From NCBI GenBank assembly GCA_019321725.1, contig CM033115.1:4350673-4414672 (forward strand): DNA of 64,000 nucleotides, in the 5' to 3' direction. Shown piece by piece: positions 9,851 through 21,847 of this stretch. Each line of letters opens with the position of its first letter. The stretch's first letter is position 1. The notes under the pieces are model-generated. The model was given only the letters and a program-made list of their open reading frames with translations. It had not been told where the DNA came from and did not search any database. A program made the translations under genes and the position numbers. The DNA is from Paulownia fortunei. Lineage: Eukaryota > Streptophyta > Magnoliopsida > Lamiales > Paulowniaceae.

Positions 9851-10494
9851 TCAATTACAAAGTAAGTTTAATTTGTCACATAATTTATTACAAAAAGAAT
9901 AACGTTTTTTAAACATTTTAAGTGATAATGTCAAAATTATATAATACTATAAGAAAAGAGAATATTAATTACACAATGTTAAGTAATAACACAAAAGTTA
10001 CACTAATTACATATATCAACTAATAAGAATTTTTATTTTGTTCGCAGTAATGAATTTTACTAACTTAATAGTAATAAAAATGTGTTTAAGTTGGTAATAT
10101 TAATAATTAGTGATATATGTGTAGTAAGAATAAAAACTTCTCACAAATCGTAATAATAATTTTTGTTGTCATTATATATATATATATATATATATATTAC
10201 TAATTGTCAATCATTAGCCTACTTAAATATTAATTTTTGTCATTGTTAAGGTTGTGAGAATCATCATTATAATAAAATAATAATTATTCTCAATTAATAC
10301 ATATCATTAATAATAACTTTCATATTACTATTTAATATTTTATCACTAATATATATATGTATTAATTGAAAATAATTATTATTTTATCATAGTATTAATT
10401 TTAAAATTTAATAATGACAAAAATTGTGTTTAAATTATCACTTTTCACCATCAGTGACACGTGGCCGTATTAACATGATAAACTCCAATCAATC

Positions 10495-10830
10495 CAGCGT
10501 TTTTCTTGTTTTGTTTCCTTCCCTTGTGAACTATTTCTTGTATGTTCTTTGCTTCCACTTTTTCTTTCTTTTGATTTCTTTTCTTTCTCATGAATTGATG
10601 TCTTTTTACCACTTTTTCTTTCCTTTTCTTATGGGTGGATTTATTTGTCTTCTTTCTTTCAAATTGGTTCTTCCTTTTTTTAACTATTATTTCAGTTTTG
10701 CACGTTCTGGGAATATCGATATTGGTGCTTGTTTTTTTTATCTAGATTTAGGAGAAAGTCTAGTGTGAATTAAGTTTGGCTTCATCCAGACCATTTAGTA
10801 TGGATATTAATATTTTTAATGTCAGTAATT
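10495..10830. repeat. Pyrimidine-rich repeat, copy 2 of 3
   Basis: Same order of landmarks as 9490-9850: TTTTGCACGTTCTGGGAATAT, TAGATTTAGGAGAAAGTCTA, TTTGGCTTCATCCAGACC and ATATTAATATTTTTAATG. Confidence 0.7.
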
Positions 10831-13309
10831 TACAGTAACTATAATTATATTTCCCATGTAATTAATTATAATATTATAAATAAAATTTTAAGTAATAATA
10901 TCAAAGTTGTCAAATATAATATGTATTAATACTATAAGAAAAAGAATATTAACGACAAAATCTTAAGTGATAATATGAAAGTTATCATTAATTAAATATA
11001 TCAATTGGTAAGAATTTTTAATTTTATCATAATTTTTACAAGTTTAATAGTGACGAAAGTATGTTTAAATTATCATTATTTACAATTAATGACACGTATA
11101 TAATTAGTGATAATTTTTATTATCACTGTGCCATTAATTGCCCCTAATAACAATTTACATATTATATATATATATATATACTAATTATCAATAGTAGTAG
11201 CAATAATTAATTTTTGTTACTGATAAAGCTTATGGCAACCATCCTTATGACAAAATAAAGTTATTGGTACATATCATTAGTAATAACTTTCATCTTATCA
11301 CTTATACATATGTTTTTAATGTAAGTATAAATTTAATTTTGCGATAACAATAATTTTGACAAGTTTAATATTGATAAAAATTGTGTTTAAATTATCATTT
11401 TTTATAATTAATAACATATATAAATAATAACTTAGTGACAAATACAAATATTATTATAGAGCCATTCTGACAATTTTTGTTGTCATTGGATTATCATTAT
11501 ACATGTGCTACTAATTGTCAATATTAATAAATTTACTCAATTTTTTTTATCATTAATTTTTAGAGTAAAATAAAAAAGTATTATTTGAAACAAAGTTGAG
11601 GGGCCTAACAAAAATTGTCCAAACCAAAAGGCGATGTCACATGCATTTGTCCAAACTTTGTTTGGTCCCCTCATTTATGAGTTTAATTACCTAATAATCA
11701 TGAAACTAAGTAGGGGCAACATGGCCTAATGTTAAGTGCAAACTATGTTTTTACCTGAAATCATGTAAAAAGTTTCAAGTGAAAGTACAAATTGTAGAAG
11801 GGGCTCGATAGTTATTAAGTAATATAGTTTATTTGCTCAATACTAATACTTTGAGCCATTGCTGCATAATGGGGGCTTAATTTACCTATTAACATGCCAA
11901 TTTTTTTAGAAAATAAAATTTAATCAAATTTGTATATCTATCTTCTAGAAAATAAAAATTTATCGAGTAGAACATATTCAAGTATACAAGATATCTAAAA
12001 TTAATGTATTGCGGATAGAAAAATTTTAACTGATATCTTCTTTGGCCATACACAATCAATTAAAGTATAATTGTATTTGTCTCAAAATTAGTTATTTTTT
12101 TTCATAGTATAAATCAATTATATGACAAATAATATCTTGCTCGGAATTAAATGTGATTTGAATTATTTTTCGAAGGTTGAGATATTCATCAAATAATTCA
12201 AGTATTATCTAATTGTGTACTGAAAAGTCGTAATCTGTCGTTTATTAGTCTTACACAACCTAAGAAGTTTCTATTTTCATGAAAATTCTATCCTAGCTAG
12301 TTGATTTGATCAAACTAAATTAATCGCATTGCAAAAATTGATTATCTTGTTATGGATTATTTGCCTTATATGATATCACTGCAAGTAAAAACAATATTAA
12401 TATTATAAGGTATTAATTCTATATAATACCATAAGATATCATAATAATAATATTTAATTTTTAGTTATATATATGTAGTGACAAAAATTTGATTTGTTCA
12501 CAACAATAATTTTCACGCATCTAAAGTTTCAAGAATTCTGTTTAAATTTTATTTTGTTGATTGACAATATTGTCATTATTTACAATAAGTAATATATATA
12601 TATATATAATAACAATTCAGCAACAATGAAAATTATCAACGATAACTCTAAATCAATATTTATCATTTTTTTTTTCACTATCATAATTATTAAAAATAAT
12701 AATTTAGACGAGTTTTCATTCCTATTAAACTTGTAAAAAACCTTATCATCATATAATAAAATCTACTGAGTCCTCGTTAATACATATTTAACTTTTATAT
12801 GTTACTTAACATCTCGACACCAACATCATAATTGAGTATCGATTAATCACACGTTTTAAAATATAAATAACGAAACACATGACAACTTTTAAATGTAAAG
12901 ACATGTACAGACTATAGTGGCTAACAAGCTGTTGGTGGCCCAACAGAGTATAATCCCTTGCTTTGTAAGAGGTGCTATTTCTAAAGGCATGCTCGAATAT
13001 TTTTAAATAAAAGTATACATTTAATAAAATAAAATAAGAAAAACATCAACTTTATTATTTGGCCTAATTCAAGTCCACTTACTTTTGTTCCTCGTACTTG
13101 ATAAGATTAAATTATAATTTATGAATCTTTAACAGCAATAAATAATATTTCCACATCTATATCATGACTATAACATTCAAATCTTTTGAAAACTTTAATC
13201 TCATAGGATAATATTTCCACAACATTCTCTGGACTCTCAAGATATTGACAATTTTTTTTCTGAAAAAGTTAAAAAAAAAAGAAGAAGCATATTTCTGAGA
13301 TTGATAAAT

Positions 13310-13479
13310 CCAATTATTTAAATGCTTTTCCTAAGATTACGGACATTATTTCTTTATTAACAAAACCTAAATATTTAAGTGCTTTTCCAGATCCGTACGT
13401 TACATATATAAATATATATATATAATGATTATTTCTTTGATGTATATACCATCTTTTGAAGCCATACATCTGAGTAGAA
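13310..13479 (+). promoter_or_regulatory. Conserved promoter/leader of cysteine-rich peptide gene A
   Basis: TATATAAATATA at 13405-13416 is the likely TATA box, about 73 bp before the ATG. The 165 bp before the ATG match 21680-21847 with only a handful of substitutions and no gap, whereas sequence further upstream is diverged and gapped. This suggests selective constraint or gene conversion. Confidence 0.65.
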
Positions 13480-15010
13480 ATGGAGAAGATAGGCCTCAAT
13501 TTCACTGCCAAGAAACTTGCAACAGCCACCATACTAGCCATTTTTCTGGTCTCTGTTGGTATGTAAATATGGCAATCTATATCGCGCCCCCCCCCCCCCC
13601 CTTCTTGAATTTATCAGTTTTTCTATCTTTTTTTCGTTTATATTCCTATTTATAGAATATGTTTGTGCCATTTGCGGGAATGATATAATTCATTGCTAGC
13701 AAGAATTTATACATATATATAGGTATAATGTTAAAACTCTTTCTCATGTTCATTTATACAATTATTTGGTCTCACTATAAGAAAATAGGGTTTCAGAAAA
13801 GGATTTATTGTCTTTGAATCATTAATAAAAAGGATTTTATCGTGATCTCTCTCCTAATTTTCTTGAATTGATTAATTATTCTATATTTTCTTGTGTGACA
13901 ATTTTTTTATATTCCTATTTATACAAATATGTTTGTGCCATTTGTTGGAATAATATAATTCATTGCTAGCAAGAATATATACATATATATATATATATGT
14001 ATATCTTTCTCATGTTCATTTGGTCTCACTATAAGAAAATCGGGTTTTGGAAACGGATTTGTTGTCTTTGAATCATTAATAAAAAGTATTTTCTTGTGCT
14101 CTCTCTCCTAATTTTCTTGAATTGATCATTTTTTCTATCTTTTATCGAGTGACAATTTTATTATATTCCTATTCATACAAATATATATGTTTGTGTAGTT
14201 TGTTGGAATGATATAATTCATTGCTAGCAATAATACATACATACATACATATATATATGTATGTTTATATATATATATATGTATGTATGTTTGTATGATG
14301 TTAAAACTCTTTCTCATGTTCATTTATACATTTATTTGGTCTCACTATAAGGAAACAGGGTTTCGGAAACGGATTTACTGTCTTTGAATCATTAACAAAA
14401 AGGATTTTCTTGTGATCTCTCTCCTAATTTTCTTGAATTGATTAATTTTTCTATCTTTTTTTGTATGACAATTTTATTATATTCCTATTTATACAAATAT
14501 GTTTGTGCCATTTGTTGGAATGATATAATTCATTGCTAGCAAGAATATATACATACATATATATATATATATATGTATATCTTTCTCATATTCATTTATA
14601 CAATTATTTGGTCTCACTATAAGAAAATAGGGTTTCGAAAACAGATTTACTGTCTTTGAATCATTAATAAAAAGGATTTTCTTGTGATAAATTGAGAAAT
14701 AATGATATGAATAAAATGTGTGAAATGTATTTATGTAAGTATAATATTTATAATTGGTCGTGAATGGCATTTATCGAAAGTATAATTAGATGCCATCATA
14801 ATGATATATATAAGTACAATTCGATTATTGGAAATATCATTAATTTGGATTTTTTAATATGCAGATTGTGCAATAATAGGAGAAGCTAGAATTGAATGTC
14901 AAGGAAAATGTGAAGATTTGCCTGATTGCAATGAATTTTGTCAAATATCAGGTTTCAAATCAGGGCAATGCTATCCACCCTTTTATCAATACTGTTGTTG
15001 CACTAATTGA
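13480..15010 (+). CDS. Defensin-like cysteine-rich secreted peptide A, 74 aa
   Basis: Two exons: 13480-13558 (26 codons plus one base, donor GTATGT) and 14865-15010 (acceptor TATGCAG), joined in phase 1 at Asp27. Exon 1 encodes a leader MEKIGLNFTAKKLATATI followed by a hydrophobic run ending at V26. Exon 2 encodes the mature part with nine cysteines: C28, C38, C42, C48, C52, C62, C70, C71, C72. CX3C (48-52), GXC (60-62) and CXC (70-72) match the cysteine-stabilised alpha-beta signature of plant defensin-like peptides; the triple C-terminal CCC and odd cysteine number are unusual. The intron between signal peptide and mature domain is also typical of that group. Likely secreted; antimicrobial or signalling roles are possible but unproven. 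An AATAAA signal follows at 15041-15046. Paralog at 21848-22556. Confidence 0.85.
13587..13601. repeat. Poly-C tract in intron of peptide gene A
   Basis: Fifteen consecutive C about 28 bp after the donor site; absent from gene B. Confidence 0.9.
13655..14690. repeat. Intronic tandem repeat, about four units
   Basis: Units of roughly 258-312 bp begin at about 13655, 13925, 14183 and 14495. Each runs GTTTGTG(CCA)TTTGTTGG, then TATAATTCATTGCTAGCAAG, a TA microsatellite, TCTCACTATAAG, GGGTTT, TTGTCTTTGAATCATTAA and CTCTCTCCTAATTTTCTTG. The intron of gene B has a single unit (about 22080-22235), so the array arose in A, or collapsed in B, after duplication. Confidence 0.85.
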
Positions 15011-15040
15011 TAGGTTTCTGCATTGGTATGCAAGTAAATT

Positions 15041-15046
15041 AATAAA
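15041..15046 (+). terminator. Putative polyadenylation signal, gene A
   Basis: AATAAA 31 bp after the stop codon, within a 3' region conserved in gene B (AATAAACATTGTATGAT). Confidence 0.6.
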
Positions 15047-15049
15047 CAT

Positions 15050-17149
15050 TGTATGATTATGCTGAAAATAATCAAATAAAAAAGAGAATTTATATATTTT
15101 CCTGCTCCTTATTTATGTTTTATTATTTTCTTTTTTTAATTTTAAATTGATTAACTTAATCTTGTAAAAATCACTTTTCGACTAGTCGAGTTCGTGCTAC
15201 CAAATATAAAAATCTTGTTACAAGTCACCAGCTAAAAAAATTATATTAAATAGATTATTATTAATGGGTCATAATCCAACATCAATCCAAATGTTAAGTT
15301 TAAAAGGCCCAAGAAGACGATCAGGCTCATGAAACCCTAATAGCACACACATCATATATCAGATATACCCAATTATTTATTTATATACCCAATTATAAAT
15401 ATCACATTTTTCATTATTTTGATATACGTATTTCAATCATTTGCTTATGATCTCTTGCTCTAGTAATGATTTAAGTATCAGATAGTTATTCCTGAAACAA
15501 CCCCAAAAACCCCTAACTATTTAGTTGTATCATAAGCAAAATTTATCAGCAATCAATATTTGGCAATGAAGATTTGTAACGAGACGATTCTCAAAAATTA
15601 TGAGAGATTTAGAATTATTCGTCATCAATTATGGACGTCCAATAATAACATCAATAAATTCAGAAAACATTGAAAAACATCGTTCCACATATACAAGTAA
15701 CCATTTCAATTAAGAAATCATAGACAACTTCTAAAATTAATAGAAGCCAATTCTAAATAATATTACAAACACCTACATGAATTTGGTTGGATTTGTACAC
15801 CACTTCGAACTCTCATCTTTCATTTTCCATATAATTTTTCTTTACCAATTTTATATTGTTAAACGTGAGAAACTATAAAACCAGCAAGATTGGACTTGCT
15901 ATGGCTAGAATTTTCCGACCAATAAAAAAAATTACATGACAACTTACCTAATTATATATATATATATATAATTAAATCCGTAATAACTTTGTGTGATGGA
16001 TCTGATAATCATGATTATTAATGTGATGGAACTCATAAGATACTAATCGCTATGATTGTCTTGGTATTTGAAGTCACATTCTGCTAAAAATTGCGATTGT
16101 GATTGAATTGCATGTTATTTTATGAGAAATAATTCTGTGTGAAAAAACAAGTTTATAGAAATTAAAAAATATTTGGGCAATGTCTTTGGGTGGGCTAATT
16201 TTAGGAGTGTGAGTGTAATGATTATAGTTAATGTAATATATATTTTTTAAGAATTTTAGATAGATAATTATTATTATTTTTTATTTCTGTTATTTTTGAA
16301 TTAAATTATAATGTGTGATTTTACTCAAGAGCAAATCAAAATTGTAATTTTTTCAATTAAAAATCAAAGATACGATTTGTGGGAGATTTTTGCGATTTTT
16401 AATTTGGTTTGCTCTAAAACCTAAATAAACAAAAAATTATTAGTATATGTGCATTATCTAATAACAAAAAATATACTTTATAAAATGATTTGAAGGAATA
16501 TAATTATATTTTTATTTTTATCAAATGATTATATTTTGAATAAAGTGAAGAGTTTAATGGTAAAGTGACACTTAAATGATACTTCATTTATTATATAGAA
16601 TACTATCTTTAATACATCATTATATTATTATTTTTTATTGGTTGATTTTCTTTGTCTCCTAATCCTTAGAAGAAGAATTGACTCATTAGTATATCATTAA
16701 AATACAAAAAAAATGTAAAAATTGAAAAATAAACAGAAAAAAGATTGAAAAACTATATATCAAAGCTTCCAAAAGAAAAAAAAAAAAAAAGATGTTAAAC
16801 TTTTTAAAATTAAAATTAAGCATACATGCTCTTTGCAACTTGAGATGAATAAAAAGTAAGAAAATTATATGAGAGATTATTAGTTCATGAGCATATTAAA
16901 AGTTAATTAAGAAATTATATTTTAATATACAGCATAACTAAAAGTTAACTATTAAAACAAAATATTTAAAGTAAATAAATTAAAATATACATAAGACGGT
17001 ACGATTTTAATGGAATTTGACAAAATTAGTTTGGTGTGGTTTGCTGGAAGTGGTTCGAGTTATTTTAAAATTTTCATGATTAGCTTATTTTACAAAAAAA
17101 GTCTTAAAAACCTTGTTTATTTACAAATTATGAGAGAAATTTTATTGAT
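15050..17149. other. Intergenic between the duplicated units, no gene seen
   Basis: The part up to about 15975 belongs to unit A (its 3' flank matches 22600-23530). The rest, about 15975-17150, is AT-rich and has no match in the window that I could see. Confidence 0.5.
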
Positions 17150-17379
17150 ACTTGTCTTTACATCATTGCTCCCAATGTATTTGCATATTCATACATATAC
17201 ACACATACACATATATATATACATACATATATGTATATTTATATAACATATTACATATATATTATATATAAATATGTGTGTGTTTCCATATATTTGTATA
17301 TAACATACTATATATATGTATATGTCCAAAAAAGTGCTAAAACATACTACAAATCACAAGTTCTTCCACTTTCCGTTAT

Positions 17380-17650
17380 TTTCTTCTGTCTTCTCTTTTT
17401 TTTTTTTCTCTTTGCCCTTTTCCTTTTTTACTTCTGTTGCTTCCTTTTCTTTGTTAATGGATATCTTCCTCCACTTCTTTTTTTTAACTTTTTTTTTTTT
17501 TTACTTTTTCATACTATGTTTCAATTTTGCATGTTCTGCGAATATACTACATTAGCTTGTTTTGTATCTAAATTTAGGAAAAATTCTAGTGTGAATTAGG
17601 TTTGGCTTCATCCAAACCATTCGACATGGAGATTAATATTTTTATTGTGA
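17380..17650. repeat. Pyrimidine-rich repeat, copy 3 of 3
   Basis: Unit B counterpart of the two unit A copies, with TTTTGCATGTTCTGCGAATAT, TTTGGCTTCATCCAAACC and GAGATTAATATTTTTATTG. TA/CA microsatellites precede it (17190-17330). Confidence 0.7.
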
Positions 17651-18534
17651 TTAGTTTACACTTTAAAAAGAACGATCAATTATAAAGTAAATATAATTAT
17701 ATTTGTCATCCAATTTACTTCAAAAAAAAATATATTAGTGACAAAAAATTTAAGTGACAATGTCAAAATTGTCACATATGATATGTATAAATTTTGTAAG
17801 AAAACAATATTAATAAGAAGATATTAAGTGATAAAATGAAATTGTCACTAATTAAATATATCAATTGATTAGAATTTATTTATCAAAATAATATTTTTTT
17901 ATAAATTTAATAGTAATAAAAGTGCTTTTAAATTATTATTTTTATCAATTAGTGACTCATGTGTAGGTATAGTAGAAATCTTCTCACAAAGTACAGTGAC
18001 AAGTTTTGTTATTTATGTGCGACGAAATATCAATAATGACAATTTAATCATTCTATATATGTTATTAATTATCAATATCAGCAATTTAAAAATTATTTTT
18101 TTATCACTATTAATCTTATGAAAGTCATTATTATGGCAAAATAATAGTTATTGTCACTTAATACATATTATTGGTAATAGTTTTCATTTTATAACTAGTA
18201 TATTCTTTTTGTAATGTATAGTGAAAACATTATTTTTTTCGACAATAATATTTTTCAAAAGTTTAATAATGATAAAAGTTATGTTAAGTTTACCACTATA
18301 ACATATGCATAGTAACAATTTAGTGAGAATACAATTATGATACTTTGTTATCATTGAATTATCATTGATTATCAATAATAATAGCTTTTACACAATTCTT
18401 GTTCCGATATTACTTGAAATAAAATGGAGTTGAAGGGCTAACTAAAATAGTCCAAACCAAAAGGCGCACATTTGTCCAAACATTGTTTGGCCCCTCTTTT
18501 ATGAGTTTAACTTCCAAATATATGTATGAAATTA

Positions 18535-18605
18535 AGTGTGTGTGTTGGGTGGGGGGTGGGTGGGGGTGGGGGCGTAGTAGGGCGTGGCGTGGCTGGGGGC
18601 TCCGC
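18535..18605. other. G-rich tract in unit B
   Basis: A G-dense stretch (GGGTGGGGGGTGGGTGGGGG and following) in otherwise AT-rich DNA. Multiple runs of three or more G could fold as a G-quadruplex. The unit A counterpart at about 11710-11800 lacks it. Confidence 0.7.
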
Positions 18606-19123
18606 TCAGAAGTTGTTAAGTGATATACTTTATTTGCTCAGTACTAAGACTTGAGTCATTGCTGTATAATGAGAGCTTAATTTACCTATTTGCATGTCAA
18701 TTTTCTAGAAAAGTGATTTTGATCGAATTTATATATCTATCTTCTAGAAAATAAAAATTGATTGAGAAAGAACAATGAAATACACAAGATAAAAATGAGA
18801 TGCCTAGAATTAATACACTGGGTAGAAAAATCTTAGCCCATGCATTGTTTGGTCAAACACTATCAACTACTTCATAAATGTAATTGTATTTGCCTTAAAA
18901 TTAGTTACTTTTTTTATAATATAAATTAATCATACAACATGTATAAATTCGTTTACCCGGCTAATTTGTGTTTGATCAAATATTATTTGAATTATTTTCT
19001 CTAAGGGTGAGACTTATCGAGCAATATCAAAATAAGACAAAATTATAAAATTAATCTTATAACTAAAGTGTCGAGAAAATTGATCTTCTTTGAATTTGTT
19101 CTGCCAATTAAGTATTGTAATTT

Positions 19124-20000
19124 TTTTTAATTTTTTATAAATTGAGGATAAATTTCGTTAGAATTTCGGACGTATTAATCACGTGAGTGGCGAAAATCAA
19201 GAATTTTTATTTTTCAACAAATTTATCCTACATGTACATAAGTATATTAAGCTCAAAGTTGAATCGGAACAAAACTCCAACTAGACATTTTTCCAACTTT
19301 TCCATTTATTTTTCATCTTCTTCATTTTCTTCCTAAAATTCCAATTCCTACCATCCACCCCATCATCCCGCCACCACACCACTACCCCGTTGTTCAACCA
19401 CCACCCACCTTAACCACTGAACCCTACCTCCCCAAACCCTAGCACCCCCACCATAACAACCCCAATGATACAAATCTAGCAAAACCATTCTCTCCACCTA
19501 ATCACCACCCAATATGAAACTTCAAAAATCATATGTATGGGAAACGTGACATATTTATCAATTATTCTTCTATTATGTTATGGGCCTATGGGGTTGCAAG
19601 GTGTTGGCGATAGGGTGAATTCTATATCTGATTTAATTTATTTGCTAGATTATTATCTTTTTTCAAATCTGGCCACCTAGGCAGTTTTTTTCACGTTCTC
19701 GTTCTAGTTGGGCTTCATTCTTTCGAGTTAGTGGTTATATTCATACTACACCATGTATATGATATACTTAATGTATGGATGAAGGTTAAATGTCTTATTT
19801 TATAAAAAATAAGACACTTGTATAATAAATATATACCAAGTATAATATTTATAAGAATCAAGTTACTTTTGCCCTTCGTCCATGTAAGCTAATTTGTGTA
19901 CAATTAGGATGATATTGTCCAAAAATAAAAACTTCTCAATTTTTGCCACTCACATAATTGGCACATGTGAGATTTCAACCAATTTAATACGGAACTAATT
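19124..20000. mobile_element. Non-autonomous TIR element (Mutator-like candidate) in unit B
   Basis: Absent from unit A at the equivalent site (about 12245). Long imperfect inverted repeats of about 100 bp are visible: left arm GTATTAATCACGTGAGTGGC near 19170-19190, right arm read inward GTATTAAATTGG then ATGTGAGTGGCAAAAATT (about 19930-19990). A 9-bp direct repeat TTGTAATTT flanks it (19115-19123 and 20001-20009). Long inverted repeats with a 9-bp duplication fit Mutator-like elements. The interior has a C-rich stretch (19345-19470) and no usable frame. Confidence 0.65.
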
Positions 20001-20337
20001 TTGTAATTTAGTCAAAATAATTCAGGTAGCTCACTTCAGTCTAATGAGTTTCTATTTTCATGAGAAAATTCTACCCCAGCAAGCTGACTTGGTCAAATCA
20101 CATTACAAATATTAATTGTCTTGTGATTGATTATTTGTCCTATACTATAACTTCAAGGAAAAACAATATTAGTATAGTAATTTTTAATTCTATGTAATAT
20201 TATAAGATATTGTAGTAATAATATTCATATGTAGTTATATATTTAGTGACAATTTTTTTTTAACATATTTAATAGTTTCAAGAATTGTATATAAATCTTA
20301 TTTATTCATTGATAGCATTGTCACTATTTACAATTAG

Positions 20338-20925
20338 TTGCTCAAAGAAGTCTCGCTCCGACGGCCCAACAAGTCATCTATAACAAAAGAACCCTGCTTG
20401 CAATACTTATTGAATACAAAGAACAAAATGCATTTTGACCCCCTCTTAGTTCTCAATCATTCCATGGCATCGATTGTGGCTGAACCATCTATGATAAGGG
20501 GAACTAATGCATAGGAAAGAAGCTTAGATAAGAGAATACGTTCCTTTTGTAGTAGGCAATCCCTATTTATAGGTCTTTGTTTGTCTTACAGGAAGCAGGG
20601 ATGCATAACCTATACATCTATTTGGTATGGAGTCATCTTTTTCACTCCGACGTATCCCATTTGACGGACGGAATGGTAATTATGTGTTTTTCGCCTTTAG
20701 TTCATATAGTGCACTTTAATCGAGTACAACTATCTTATTTAGGATCGACGTTATTTCCTATTCTCTCTGCTGATAAGAAAAGCAGAATTAACCTGACTTT
20801 GAGATAGTCAATAATTGCTCCTAATTTCTATACTCATTTATGATAATATGAAATAGATGACAGGATAGAGGAACAATCCTAGGACTCTTAATGGGACTAG
20901 AGGAGCGAGCTTTCGACGATTAAAA
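20338..20925. mobile_element. Insertion of about 590 bp in unit B, unclassified
   Basis: Interrupts the alignment with unit A (site near 12600). Composition is less AT-rich than the surroundings. The ends carry imperfect inverted repeats: GAAGTCTCGCTCC on the left and GGAGCGAGCTTTC on the right. A TATA-like CTATTTATAGG lies at about 20563-20573. It could be a solo LTR or a TIR element; I find no clean target duplication. The 76-codon frame at 20577-20807 is not recognisable. Confidence 0.5.
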
Positions 20926-21679
20926 TACATATATAATAAGAACCCGATAATAATAAAAATTATCACTAATGACTTTATGTCAATTTTTTTTTTTTTTGGT
21001 ACTATGTATGTATTAGTTGTGAATTACAACAACTTAGATGGAATTTTCATCCCTATAAAACTTGTATAAATTTTTATCATGATAAAATAAAACTTATTGT
21101 CCGCAAATGCATATCATTTAATAATAACTTTGACATATTACTTAACAGGTCACCAATATGATATTTTTCTTATTGTATATCAACTAAATCACATATTTTA
21201 AATTTAAATCAGTACCACATAATGAATTTTAAAAGTAAATACAACTTTTGAACTATTAAATGTTTGGTCGAATGGAATATAATCCCTGCTTGCAGGAGGT
21301 GCTATTTCTAAAGGAACGATTCAATATATTTTAAATCAAATTATACATTTAATAACTTAAATATTTCAAAAAATAGACTACATAAACTATTTTATTGGAT
21401 AAAATCGAGTCCACTTACTTTTGTACTTAGTACTTTTTAAGATTAAAATTATAAATTATGATATTTAACAGCAATAAATAATATTTCCACATCTAATATC
21501 ACTACAAAAACATTCAAATCTTTTGAAAATTTTAATCTCACAGAATAATATTTCACATCATTTTGAATCGAAATAGATCTGATTTTTGACATATAATACC
21601 ATCAATAGTCTCTGTCATTTTCTAAATTCTATGTACTTTCTCAATTTACTGACAAAATTGAAAGAATTGATGGAAATCC

Positions 21680-21847
21680 AATTATTTAAATGCTTTTCCT
21701 AAGATTACGGACATTATTTCTTTATTAACAAAACCTAAATAATTAAGTGCTTTTCCAGGTCGGTACGTTACATATATAAATATATATATACAATGATTAT
21801 TTCTTTGATGTATATACCATCTTTTGAAGCCATACATCTGAGTAAAA
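21680..21847 (+). promoter_or_regulatory. Conserved promoter/leader of cysteine-rich peptide gene B
   Basis: TATATAAATA at 21773-21782, at the same distance from the ATG as in gene A. Nearly identical to 13310-13479 over its full length, including CTTTTCCTAAGATTACGGAC and TTTGATGTATATACCATC. Confidence 0.65.

Larger units (their letters stand above)
9490..15975. repeat. Tandem segmental duplication, unit A
   Basis: Collinear with 17150-23530. Matched landmarks: 9680-9850 with 17515-17700, 11600-11700 with 18430-18530, 11810-11950 with 18600-18740, 12250-12390 with 20030-20160, 12935-12990 with 21270-21330, 13310-13560 with 21680-21930, exon 2 (14865-15010 with 22405-22556) and 15700-15970 with 23255-23530. 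Unit A also holds a second internal copy of its left part (10495-11560). Similarity outside the gene is moderate with many small gaps, so the duplication is old. Boundaries are approximate. Confidence 0.85.

Noticed and set aside
13314..13541. Antisense frame over exon 1 of peptide gene A, conserved at 21682-21909
   Set aside because: Conservation follows from the conserved promoter and exon on the other strand; splice signals and cysteine pattern support only the + strand.
20577..20807. 76-codon frame inside the unit B insertion
   Set aside because: Not similar to any transposase or polyprotein motif I know; kept only as part of the insertion.
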